DNA of 11,112 bases from an uncultured Collinsella sp. (GTDB lineage Bacteria; Actinomycetota; Coriobacteriia; Coriobacteriales; Coriobacteriaceae). Position 1 is the first letter of the stretch. Every line of letters begins with the position of its first letter. Below the pieces are notes generated by a model that was not told the origin of the DNA, did not search any database, and saw only the letters and a program-made list of their open reading frames with translations. The stretch spans positions 1 through 11,112 of the forward strand of contig URIE01000053.1 of NCBI GenBank assembly GCA_900547805.1. The letters are read 5' to 3'. Positions 1 to 6,920 of the stretch are shown piece by piece. A program made the position numbers and the translations under genes.

Positions 1-48
1 ATGCGGGTTTAACGGCATATCGACCACATAGATTATTAACTTGCATTT

Positions 49-789
49 CTACCCGCCCTCTCCGTAGAGCCGCCGATACGCGCTTAGCGCACCCTCGGCG
101 CGTCCGGCAGGCCTTGCGAAATGGGATCCGGGAGACTTCGGCGCAGCATCATCTTGCGGAATGCTTCTAATGAGCCTCCCATCCTTCAAAAACAGAATCT
201 CATCGCACAGCCTATCGACCGAATCCAAGATGTGGGATGACATGATGATGCACGTACCAGAATCGGCCAGCTTCCTGAGAATCCCGGAATGCAAGTCCAC
301 CCTGCTGGGGTCGAGCGCGTTCATGGGCTCATCTAATAGAAGGTACCGCGCGCCCGTCGCATACGCAATCGCCAGGGTAAGCTGCTGCTTCATGCCCTGG
401 CTCAGAGTGCGGATCCTCATCTTCGCGAACTCGCCCATCTGCGTTTGCTCCACTACCTCCTCGATATCACGAGCATGCGGCCACATATCGCAAACCATCT
501 TGAGGTGATCTTCCGCACGCAATCCGGGATACAGCAGCGTTCCCTCACCAGGTGCATAGAAGATCATAGAACGGACCTCTCTCGCAGCCGCACCCTGTAC
601 CTCATCCAGAACGATGTCCCCGTCCACGCGAGGACCCGGCAAACCTGCCATCGCACGCAGCAACGTCGTCTTTCCATGCCCGTTTGGAGCGACGAGACCG
701 TAGACCGTACCCGGGGCAAACTCGGCGTCCGCCGAATCTACGAGCACCTTCTTTCCATAAGAAATCGTCAGCGTTTGAAGGCGAATCAT
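49..789 (-). CDS. ABC transporter ATP-binding protein
   Basis: This is the nucleotide-binding subunit of an ABC transporter; it should hydrolyse ATP on the cytoplasmic face to drive the permease encoded just upstream. Numbered from the chosen start (246 residues), Walker A APNGHGKTT is at about 34-42, the signature is LSQGM (129-133, variant of LSGGQ), Walker B is YLLLDEP (149-155) followed by the D-loop ALDP, and the switch His is in SSHI (about 186). The usual Q-loop glutamine is not evident: the region reads YAPGEG. I chose ATG at 789 because AAAGGGG lies 9 bases before it; the in-frame ATG at 798 has that same sequence directly against it, which leaves no spacing. The permease stop (797-795) is 5 bases from the start, so the two are translationally coupled. 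The substrate cannot be read from the sequence; the architecture resembles ABC-2 type exporters. Confidence 0.93.
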   Translation of the reverse strand: MIRLQTLTISYGKKVLVDSADAEFAPGTVYGLVAPNGHGKTTLLRAMAGLPGPRVDGDIVLDEVQGAAAREVRSMIFYAPGEGTLLYPGLRAEDHLKMVCDMWPHARDIEEVVEQTQMGEFAKMRIRTLSQGMKQQLTLAIAYATGARYLLLDEPMNALDPSRVDLHSGILRKLADSGTCIIMSSHILDSVDRLCDEILFLKDGRLIRSIPQDDAAPKSPGSHFARPAGRAEGALSAYRRLYGEGG

Positions 790-794
790 CGAGA

Positions 795-3020
795 TCATCC
801 CCTTTCGATCTTCGGAACACCCAGGCGCACCAACAACGGAGATACGGCGCCCAAGACCACCAGCAGAGCGCCCGATGCGCCGACGACCTCTCCTAAAGGC
901 ATCGCGTTCGTCCCTCGCCCAAGGAACCCAATCGTCCCCACCTGGGAAGCGGGATCAAACGAGGCGAATGGAGCCAGCAGCGCGGCGCCCATGCCCGCGC
1001 TTTCAACATGAGCGCTCAACGAACCCAACACCAAGAGAACCGCGCAAACCACTCCGGTGACAACGGGGCTGCGGCTAATCGCTGCTGTCAACGCAGCGAC
1101 GACGGAAATCACGCCGTATGCCATGACCAGCAACGGAACGCTACGCAACACCGCCTCCCCCACCATGGACGTTGTCGAAGCCCCCGCTCGAATGAGAGCG
1201 ACGGGATACTCCGATCCACCCGCACCGTTCTTAATCGCGGACACAACTGCAGCGGGAACCATCGACACCAAAAGCAGCGTCAAGCCAAGCAGGAGAGACA
1301 ACGCAACAGCCGTCAGAAAACGCACATGCGCTGTTGCGGGGACTTGGAAAACCAGAAGGGAACGGCACTGCAGGTGGGTGCACGCAAGCGATGTGACAAC
1401 CACGGGCAACAGCCAAAACAAGGAAGGAAGCGCTGCCTGGAAATACGAAAGGAGGATTAATGGGGGCATCTTCGTACTTAACTCGTAAACCTTGGGGTCC
1501 GGCAAGCTCGCGATCGACTCGAGCAGAAGGGCGCGCGCCTCCGCACGAGAAGGAGTCTCCGGCTCGATTCCGATCGATTGCAGGAGGGTCGCATCTGCCG
1601 CGCCCAGTTCGCCTCGAGCGCGCTCGTACGTCGCAAGGCTTCGAAACCCCTCCGCAGGCGTAGGCGCGTACACAAAACCCGAAAGAGCATCTCGCATGTC
1701 TTCCAGGGCCGTTTTGCCCTCGACATCCATATTCGCAGCGTCCTGCTCTAGATACCGATCTATTGAACGGAGCTCCCCATCCCTATACCGAACAGCGGAA
1801 ACGTCATCAGCGTCAGGAAACACCTCGACCAGAGCCGGGGCCAGCATCGTCGTCGACATTGCAATCGCGCATACGGCGAGGGCAGGAGAATGCAGGAGCA
1901 GTTTCCCCATCGTTCTTACGTATGCAACGGCGGAGGCACAAGCGCTCGAACGAGTTGCCGCTCTCGATGCGGTGAAGGAACCTCTCTCAAGACAAATCGG
2001 GGGCATCGGGCGCGCGCAGCCGCTCTTTCCAGCAACGCAAAGCAGGCTAATTGCCAGCACCTCGATCCCGATTGCGCATACGAGGGCAATCGCGCCACGC
2101 TCGAAGCAAAGTCCAGGCAGATTCACTATCTGCGTTGTCGGGTACGGGCTATAGGCGCCGACGGTCAACTCGGTGTTCGCATACGAAAGGGGATTCAACA
2201 GGGCGAACTCACGTAAAGCGATGGATCTTCCGTAATACCCGGGAACCATCGTCACCCCCATCAGGGCACATACGAACACGATTCCAAGCGTAGGGTTATT
2301 GGCAATCTTCACGGCAAGGTGAACGACAAGCGAGATGAACGCTGCCACCAAGAATTGCAAGATGGCCGCCTGCGCGAACACCAGCCAAGCCGGTTTGATA
2401 ACCGGAGTCGCATATTGAATGTAGCCTATCGGATAGAACGGCGAGCCCGGGCCATTCTTCACAAGCGTGGCGATTATCCCTGGAAGATTGATGGCAAAGA
2501 CGGCAAGCATCGCAAAAACACTCGCCCATACGCTCGATGCAACAAGCCTGTCCAGCTCACCCATCGGTGCCTGGATGATGAGCTTTTCGCGTTTGTTAAG
2601 ACGCGCGGCAAGGAACGAGACGGCAACGGCCGTTGCGGCCCATAGCAAGTACTCCTTCGATCCGTCATAAAAGGAGTACGCTCCATCCGATACCTGCAGA
2701 AACGGAAGCAGAGGAGAGAGCGGCGCCAAGACAAGACGCCCCGCGGCAAGAGGGTACAGAAGCGCGGGCATGCTTGATGAAGAGGTATAGACGCCCTCCT
2801 CCCCCGCATTCACAAGCGCATCCGCATAGGATGCTGACAATTCCTGCTCAACACGGGTTATTCCCGACTCGAGGTATTCAACCCGTCCGTCGATGCCAGC
2901 CGCGCTCCTGAAGACGGGCAAAGTACAAAGAACCATCAACGCAACAACGGCAATACAGAGCGACCTGGAGGAGAGGAGCGACCTAAAGATTGCCTTCGAG
3001 ATCTTGAGCATACGTATCAC
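795..3020 (-). CDS. ABC-2 type exporter permease, internally duplicated
   Basis: A 741-residue membrane protein, the likely channel subunit for the ATPase that follows. Hydrophobic stretches suggest about 12 helices in two sets of six: near 21-38, 124-139, 161-185, 211-240, 244-260 and 309-330, then 376-397, 520-546, 567-594, 624-648, 652-670 and 712-734. Each half has a first helix, a long polar external loop (about 39-121 and 398-517), then five helices. The halves are homologous: IIATLVKNGPGSPFYP (182-197) matches VVSAIKNGAGGSEYP (592-606), and LLNPLSY (274-280) matches LLAPFAS (681-687). It thus looks like a tandem fusion of two ABC-2 permease units, able to make a full transporter without a permease dimer. 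The start is uncertain: GTG at 3020 gives the longest frame, ATG at 3011 is 3 codons in, and neither has a clear ribosome binding site. The substrate is unknown. Confidence 0.85.
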   Translation of the reverse strand: MIRMLKISKAIFRSLLSSRSLCIAVVALMVLCTLPVFRSAAGIDGRVEYLESGITRVEQELSASYADALVNAGEEGVYTSSSSMPALLYPLAAGRLVLAPLSPLLPFLQVSDGAYSFYDGSKEYLLWAATAVAVSFLAARLNKREKLIIQAPMGELDRLVASSVWASVFAMLAVFAINLPGIIATLVKNGPGSPFYPIGYIQYATPVIKPAWLVFAQAAILQFLVAAFISLVVHLAVKIANNPTLGIVFVCALMGVTMVPGYYGRSIALREFALLNPLSYANTELTVGAYSPYPTTQIVNLPGLCFERGAIALVCAIGIEVLAISLLCVAGKSGCARPMPPICLERGSFTASRAATRSSACASAVAYVRTMGKLLLHSPALAVCAIAMSTTMLAPALVEVFPDADDVSAVRYRDGELRSIDRYLEQDAANMDVEGKTALEDMRDALSGFVYAPTPAEGFRSLATYERARGELGAADATLLQSIGIEPETPSRAEARALLLESIASLPDPKVYELSTKMPPLILLSYFQAALPSLFWLLPVVVTSLACTHLQCRSLLVFQVPATAHVRFLTAVALSLLLGLTLLLVSMVPAAVVSAIKNGAGGSEYPVALIRAGASTTSMVGEAVLRSVPLLVMAYGVISVVAALTAAISRSPVVTGVVCAVLLVLGSLSAHVESAGMGAALLAPFASFDPASQVGTIGFLGRGTNAMPLGEVVGASGALLVVLGAVSPLLVRLGVPKIERG
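799..805 (-). promoter_or_regulatory. Ribosome binding site deciding the ABC ATPase start
   Basis: On the minus strand the sequence reads AAAGGGG, overlapping the last codons of the permease gene. It is 9 bases from ATG at 789 but 0 bases from ATG at 798, so the shorter start is favoured. Confidence 0.6.
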
Positions 3021-3082
3021 CAGCTCGTTTCAACACGATTCAACTCGATGCGCGGGGTTACGATTGCAGCTGCTTTGATTAC

Positions 3083-3111
3083 TTGCCGGCAAAGTCAATT
3101 TAACATAAACT
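3083..3111 (+). promoter_or_regulatory. Candidate promoter of the DUF2975/HTH operon
   Basis: TTGCCG (3083-3088) and TAAACT (3106-3111) are 17 bases apart, about 44 bases before the DUF2975 start codon. The start has a good ribosome binding site, GGAGG at 3145-3149. The region also lies upstream of the divergent ABC permease, for which I see TTGACT on the minus strand but no convincing -10. Prediction from consensus only. Confidence 0.55.
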
Positions 3112-3117
3112 GTTAAA
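3083..3117. promoter_or_regulatory. Two palindromes, candidate operators
   Basis: TTGCCGGCAA (3083-3092) is a perfect 10-base palindrome on the predicted -35. TTTAAC-N7-GTTAAA (3099-3104 and 3112-3117) is an inverted repeat centred on the predicted -10. Both suit binding by a dimeric regulator; the Cro/CI protein of the same operon is the natural candidate. Its binding is inferred, not shown. Confidence 0.45.
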
Positions 3118-3154
3118 AAGTAACCTGAGTTTTTTAAATTCTTCGGAGGTTATT

Positions 3155-3667
3155 ATGAGTTCCGACAATCGCACTCCCCGGCTTCATTCCTTCCGCATCG
3201 CATGTGCGATAGCCTCTGCGGCCCTTTGCGTCACCGCCATCGCACAAGTGGCGTTCTCCTTAAAGCCAGCAATCGAAGTGCTCGACAACCCTGTAATTGC
3301 AGACTCCCCCGCGTATCCAGCCCTTGCGATCTCGACATTGGTCCCTGCCGTCATCGGTATCGCTACGACCATCCTCAGCGCCGTTCTCGTGTGGACGATC
3401 AAGAGCGGAGACCCCTTCAAGAAAGGGTCTGCGACATGCTTGAAGGTGCTCGGCATTCTCTTCGTTGTTCAAGCTGCCACCAGCCTCTACGCCGGCTCAC
3501 TCAAAACCTCCGTTTCGATGTTTGGCGGCGAGGGGGCCGTCGGCGCCCAAGAGATCGCTTCATCATTCGACTGGACCTCTCTGGTTCTCGGCATCGTCTT
3601 GTTCATGCTTTCCCAACTCTTCTTGTACGCTCGAGAGCTGTACCTCGACTCCGACGAGATTGCGTAA
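3155..3667 (+). CDS. DUF2975 family membrane protein
   Basis: A 170-residue protein with four predicted membrane helices: about 9-31, 49-75, 96-115 and 135-157, and a charged C-terminal end. The length, four-helix layout and position directly before a small YozG-like HTH gene fit the DUF2975 family (compare the YoaS/YozG type of pairs in Firmicutes). The molecular function of this family is not established; a membrane partner or sensor for the adjacent regulator is an inference. The start is well supported: GGAGG lies 5 bases before ATG at 3155. The downstream gene begins 9 bases after the stop, so the two form an operon. The operon diverges from the ABC permease, which may be its target. Confidence 0.82.
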   Translation: MSSDNRTPRLHSFRIACAIASAALCVTAIAQVAFSLKPAIEVLDNPVIADSPAYPALAISTLVPAVIGIATTILSAVLVWTIKSGDPFKKGSATCLKVLGILFVVQAATSLYAGSLKTSVSMFGGEGAVGAQEIASSFDWTSLVLGIVLFMLSQLFLYARELYLDSDEIA

Positions 3668-3676
3668 GGAAACGCC

Positions 3677-3928
3677 ATGCCCGTAATTGTTCGCCTCGAC
3701 AAGATCATGGCCGAGCGAAAGATTTCCTCGAACGAACTTGCCGAAAGGATTGGAACCACGCCCGTGAACCTGTCCCGTATTAAAAAAGGGCATATTCGCG
3801 GCATTCGCTTCAACACACTCGAGCAGCTATGCCTCGCCCTTCGTTGCCAACCCGGAGACCTTCTCGAAGTCATGAGCGAAGAGGATGCCCGAAAGGAGTT
3901 CGGACTCGATTGGTCCGCCGAGGATTAG
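3677..3928 (+). CDS. Cro/CI-type HTH regulator (YozG-like)
   Basis: An 83-residue DNA-binding protein that is almost entirely a helix-turn-helix domain. The HTH runs over about residues 8-65: LDKIMAERKISSNELAERIG, then TTPVNLSRIKKG as turn and recognition helix, and the family hallmark RFNTLEQLCLALRCQPGDLL. This places it with the small YozG/YvaO-like regulators that accompany DUF2975 genes. AAGGAAA (3666-3672) precedes the ATG at 3677. It probably controls its own operon, whose promoter carries two palindromes. The last 15 or so residues (ARKEFGLDWSAED) go beyond the usual end of such proteins, and the TAG stop directly abuts a recombinase fragment in the same frame, so the native 3' end may have been altered by a deletion. 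Confidence 0.88.
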   Translation: MPVIVRLDKIMAERKISSNELAERIGTTPVNLSRIKKGHIRGIRFNTLEQLCLALRCQPGDLLEVMSEEDARKEFGLDWSAED

Positions 3929-4654
3929 AGGGCGGTCGTACTCGCCCTGCACACGGGGATGCGAATCGGCGAGGTCTGCGGCCTTCGGTGGTGCGATGTG
4001 GATTTCGAGACGGGCCTGATCTCGATCAGACACTCGGTGGCGTACGCGAAGGGAATGGGTTCGTTCATCAAGGACACCAAGACCCATGACGCCAGGGGTA
4101 TCCCCATCGACCCGGTCGGCCTACTCCCCTTCCTGAAGGAGACCCACGAGATCGACTGCGGAAAGCTGCGCTTGCGCGGCCTTACCGGGGCGGTCGAGAT
4201 CGGGGACTGCTACATCCTGTCGGAGCCGGGCGCGACCTTCGCGACGACAAGCTATATCCGCAGGGCGTTCAAGACGTTCTCGGAGACCAACGGCCTCATG
4301 GGCACCAACGACGAGCTGATCACGTTCCACGGCCTTCGCCACACGTTCGCAACGCAGTGGATCCGCCAAGGCGGCGATATCAAGGCGCTCCAATCGATCC
4401 TCGGCCACAAGGACGCCATGGCGACGCTCAACGTCTACGCCGACATCGAGCCCATCTCCAAAATCCATAACATGCTGCGCGCCACGCCGTGCCTTTGGCG
4501 CGGGCACCTCGGGCCGAGGGTCGATTCGGGCCCCATGTTCCAACAGAGGATCCAGGAGTCCATCGAGACGCTCCAGGCGTTCGGCTACGGCATCACCGAG
4601 CCGGACGACCGAAATATCGCCATACGCGACGTGAAGACGAACAGTTGGCTCTAG
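3929..4654 (+). pseudogene. Tyrosine recombinase/integrase, 5'-truncated remnant
   Basis: This is the C-terminal catalytic domain of a phage or integrative-element integrase. Reading begins directly after the TAG of the HTH gene, in the same frame, as RAVVLALHTGMRIGEV. All catalytic positions are present, numbered from the internal ATG at 3959: Arg2 (box I), Lys41 (beta hairpin, DTKTHDARG), His124 and Arg127 (HGLRHTF), His150 (LGHKD) and Tyr160 (NVYADI). What is missing is the whole N-terminal part: the arm-binding and SAM-like core-binding domains and a start with a ribosome binding site. I see no Shine-Dalgarno before the ATG at 3959. About 70 residues follow the catalytic Tyr, longer than usual. 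The fragment most likely came from a lost mobile element and is not expected to recombine DNA. It might still be translated as a 231-residue protein. Confidence 0.8.
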
Positions 4655-4710
4655 CTCACCGAGTACGCGGCAGTGCTGGGCCCATCCCAACTGAGGTCAC
4701 GGTGGTCCGA

Positions 4711-4754
4711 TAGGGGCGCCGCCCGCGGCATGCGCCGCGGAGCGGTATCCCCTA
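4711..4754. repeat. Long GC-rich hairpin flanked by CCGA
   Basis: The 44 bases fold into one stem: TAGGGG (4711-4716) with CCCCTA (4749-4754), CCGC (4719-4722) with GCGG (4742-4745), and CCGCGGC (4723-4729) with GCCGCGG (4734-4740), loop ATGC. That is 17 pairs with one small internal loop and one bulged A. CCGA occurs directly on both sides (4707-4710 and 4755-4758). There is no T-run, so it is not a classical terminator. A REP-like or MITE-like insertion with a 4-base target duplication, or a leftover of the integrative element, are possible readings. Confidence 0.55.
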
Positions 4755-4980
4755 CCGAAGGGCGGGGATGCCCTCCGCTTCCAGTTCGGAATCAGCCGTC
4801 GGAGGCGTTCGGCTGACTGCGGGAACGGCCTGTCCGCTCAATGTGTTCGGCTGAGATCGGAAATCAACCCAACACGAGCCGGACACGCGCCAGACGGCTC
4901 TTCCCCGTACGGCCTTCCCCCTTACGCTCATGTTGCAGGCATGTAACGCCGCAGCGAGCGCGCCTTTTTTGCGCCAGACA

Positions 4981-5003
4981 GGTACAATGATGAACACTGT
5001 ACC
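4981..5003 (+). promoter_or_regulatory. Candidate -10 within an inverted repeat, before the ACT gene
   Basis: GGTACA (4981-4986) and TGTACC (4998-5003) form an inverted repeat with 11 bases between. A good -10 match, TACAAT (4983-4988), lies inside it, 63 bases before the ACT-domain start. No good -35 is visible at 16-18 bases. The overlap suggests an operator, but the regulator is unknown. Confidence 0.4.
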
Positions 5004-5050
5004 GTAGCGGAGCGCCCCGCGCGCGCCGCAATCACGCGAAAGGGTTTCCC

Positions 5051-5338
5051 ATGGCCGAGATCTCGTCCTCCCGTATCGTCATCACCGTCCTTGGCAAGAA
5101 CCGCCCCGGCATCGTCGCCGGCGTCACCCGTGTCCTAGGCGAGGCCAACGTCGACATCCGCGACATCACGCAGTCCATTATCGAGGACATCTTCACCATG
5201 ACCATGCTGGCCGATACCGCCGAGTCCAAGCTCGACTTCGCCGAGCTGCAGAAGGCGCTGGCCGAGGCCGGCGAGCTTTCGGGCGTCAACGTGTCCATCC
5301 AGCGCGAGGACGTCTTTAACTTTATGTACCGCTTGTAG
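5051..5338 (+). CDS. ACT domain protein, UPF0237 family
   Basis: A 95-residue protein that consists of one ACT domain, the small-molecule (often amino acid) binding fold. The sequence follows the UPF0237 pattern throughout: VITVLGKNRPGIVAGVTRVL (10-29), then NVDIRDITQSIIEDIFTM, ending in the diagnostic IQREDVFNFMYRL. GAAAGGG at 5038-5044 precedes ATG at 5051. UPF0237 genes usually sit beside a UPF0210 (PFL-like) gene; here the next gene is citrate synthase, 77 bases downstream on the same strand. A regulatory or ligand-sensing role is inferred from the fold; the ligand is not known. The tight spacing allows co-transcription with citrate synthase. Confidence 0.92.
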   Translation: MAEISSSRIVITVLGKNRPGIVAGVTRVLGEANVDIRDITQSIIEDIFTMTMLADTAESKLDFAELQKALAEAGELSGVNVSIQREDVFNFMYRL

Positions 5339-5415
5339 CGAGCAAGCCGCCGGGGATTGCCTGACACGCGCATGCCCATGCAAGCCACCCCGATGCGGCC
5401 CGGAGAGGAGCGCGC

Positions 5416-6834
5416 ATGGCCTACGACGCCAAGAAAATCTATTACCGTTTCGATGATCACTTGAGCCGACTGGTTCTGGATTACGAAGCAAGCCGCCAGA
5501 TTTCGTCTGAGAGCGAAAGCCTCTACCACGGCCTTCCGACCGACCCTTATGAAGAGGGCCTGTTTGTCGAGCACAATGTCAAGCGCGGCCTGCGCAATGC
5601 CGACGGCTCGGGCGTGGTCGCGGGTCTCACTCGTATCTCGGATGTGCACGGCTACAACAAGGTCGACGGAAAGGTCGTGCCCGATCAGGGCAAGCTCACG
5701 CTTCGCGGCTACAGCATCGAGGATCTGGTCAACAATGCCCAGGCCGAGAATCGCTACGGCTATGAGGAAGTCGCCTATCTGCTTATCACGGGTTCGCTGC
5801 CCAACAAGGAAGAGCTCGACGGCTTTTGCGAGCGCCTGGGCGCCTTTAGACATCTGAGCGACGAGTACGTTAAAGAGTTCCCTATGACCACGGTGTCGTC
5901 GAGCATCATGAACGTGCTCCAGCGCGCCGTACTGTTGCTCTACGCCTTCGATGCCGAACCAGACGTGATCACGCCCGAGCACGAAATCGACGTCGCCATT
6001 TCCATGCTCGCACGTCTCCCGCGCATCGCCGCCTTCGCACACATGGCCTCGGTCGCCAAGCTTCGCGGCTCCGAGGTTCACGTGCCGCACCCCACGCCCG
6101 GTCTCTCCACCGCCGAGACCATCCTACAGGTCCTGCGCGGCGGCATGGCGTTCACCCGCGATGAGGCGATGCTGCTCGACGTTATGCTCATGCTGCATGC
6201 CGAGCACGGCGGCGGCAACAACTCCACCTTCGCTTGCCGCGTGCTGTCGTCTTCGGCCACCGACCCGTATTCCGCCTACGCCGCGGCCATCGGCTCGCTC
6301 AAGGGCCCGCGCCACGGTGGTGCCAATGCCAAGGTCGTGTCTATGCACGAGGACATCCGCGCGCATGTCTCCAACTGGGAGGACGAGGACGAGGTCGCAG
6401 CCTACCTGGGCAAGATCCTCGACAAGCGGGCCTTCGACGGCACGGGTCTCATCTACGGCATGGGCCACGCCGTCTACACGCTGAGCGACCCGCGCGCCGA
6501 GGTGTGCCGCCGTTACGCGCGCACACTTGCCGCCAAGAAGGACCTGGGCGATGAATTCGCGCTCATCGAGCGCATCGAGCGCCTGGCACCGCAGGTGATG
6601 CGCGACCACGGCATGACCAAGCCCATCTGCGCCAACATCGACCTGTACACGGGCTTTATCTACAAGATGCTCGGCGTACCCGAGACGCTTTTTACGCCGC
6701 TATTCGCCGTCGCCCGCATGGCCGGCTGGTCGGCACACCGCATGGAAGAGCTCTTCTGCGCGCACCGTATTATTCGCCCGGCCTATCGTCCGGTGATCGA
6801 GCCGCTGGAGTACAAGCCGCTCGCCGACCGCTAG
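5416..6834 (+). CDS. gltA: Citrate synthase (citrate/2-methylcitrate synthase type)
   Basis: This cytoplasmic enzyme condenses acetyl-CoA with oxaloacetate to give citrate and CoA, the entry step of the citric acid cycle and, in fermentative anaerobes, a route to 2-oxoglutarate and glutamate. It has 472 residues. The catalytic residues are visible: His264 in HAEHGGG, His351 in the PROSITE-type motif YGMGHAVYTLSDPR, and Asp409 in NIDLYTGF. GPRHGGAN (297-304) and the arginines of HRMEELF and RIIRPAYR, which bind oxaloacetate and CoA, are also present. About 50 extra N-terminal residues precede the conserved core, as in similar enzymes of gut anaerobes. GAGAGGAG (5403-5410) is 5 bases before ATG at 5416. 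An intrinsic terminator follows the stop. Activity as 2-methylcitrate synthase cannot be excluded from sequence, but no other propionate-cycle genes are nearby. Confidence 0.95.
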   Translation: MAYDAKKIYYRFDDHLSRLVLDYEASRQISSESESLYHGLPTDPYEEGLFVEHNVKRGLRNADGSGVVAGLTRISDVHGYNKVDGKVVPDQGKLTLRGYSIEDLVNNAQAENRYGYEEVAYLLITGSLPNKEELDGFCERLGAFRHLSDEYVKEFPMTTVSSSIMNVLQRAVLLLYAFDAEPDVITPEHEIDVAISMLARLPRIAAFAHMASVAKLRGSEVHVPHPTPGLSTAETILQVLRGGMAFTRDEAMLLDVMLMLHAEHGGGNNSTFACRVLSSSATDPYSAYAAAIGSLKGPRHGGANAKVVSMHEDIRAHVSNWEDEDEVAAYLGKILDKRAFDGTGLIYGMGHAVYTLSDPRAEVCRRYARTLAAKKDLGDEFALIERIERLAPQVMRDHGMTKPICANIDLYTGFIYKMLGVPETLFTPLFAVARMAGWSAHRMEELFCAHRIIRPAYRPVIEPLEYKPLADR

Positions 6835-6856
6835 GACGCGGACCGTTATAGAACTC

Positions 6857-6895
6857 GAGCGTGGCCAGGGACCCAAGCCCTCGGCCACGCTTTTT
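6857..6895 (+). terminator. Intrinsic terminator after citrate synthase
   Basis: AGCGTGGCC (6858-6866) pairs with GGCCACGCT (6883-6891). Inside, AGGG (6867-6870) pairs with CCCT (6878-6881). A run of T follows (6891-6895). It lies 23 bases after the citrate synthase stop and 25 bases before the next gene. Confidence 0.9.
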
Positions 6896-6920
6896 ATGCC
6901 AGTAGAAAGGGCTGCATCAA

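Larger units (their letters stand above)
4655..5050. other. 396-base intergenic region
   Basis: No convincing gene is visible. It holds a 44-base hairpin element (4711-4754), a further inverted repeat TCAGCCG/CGGCTGA (4792-4798 and 4810-4816), a 10-base direct repeat GTTCGGCTGA (4807-4816 and 4845-4854), a T-run at 4965-4970, and a likely promoter with inverted repeat (4981-5003). The frame of the integrase remnant stays open past its TAG as far as a TGA at 4814-4816, so part of this region may be decayed recombinase sequence. Confidence 0.5.

Noticed and set aside
3677..4816. TAG reassigned as a sense codon, as the frame stays open through TAG at 3926 and 4652
   Set aside because: TAG ends several intact genes here (ABC ATPase, ACT, citrate synthase, HAD, adenine deaminase); decay of the integrase explains the frame better.
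4752..4997. 81-codon minus-strand open frame in the gap before the ACT gene
   Set aside because: No ribosome binding site or domain is visible, and it would run across the likely promoter.
5032..6090. 352-codon minus-strand open frame opposite the ACT and citrate synthase genes
   Set aside because: It overlaps two well-supported genes and matches no family I recognise.
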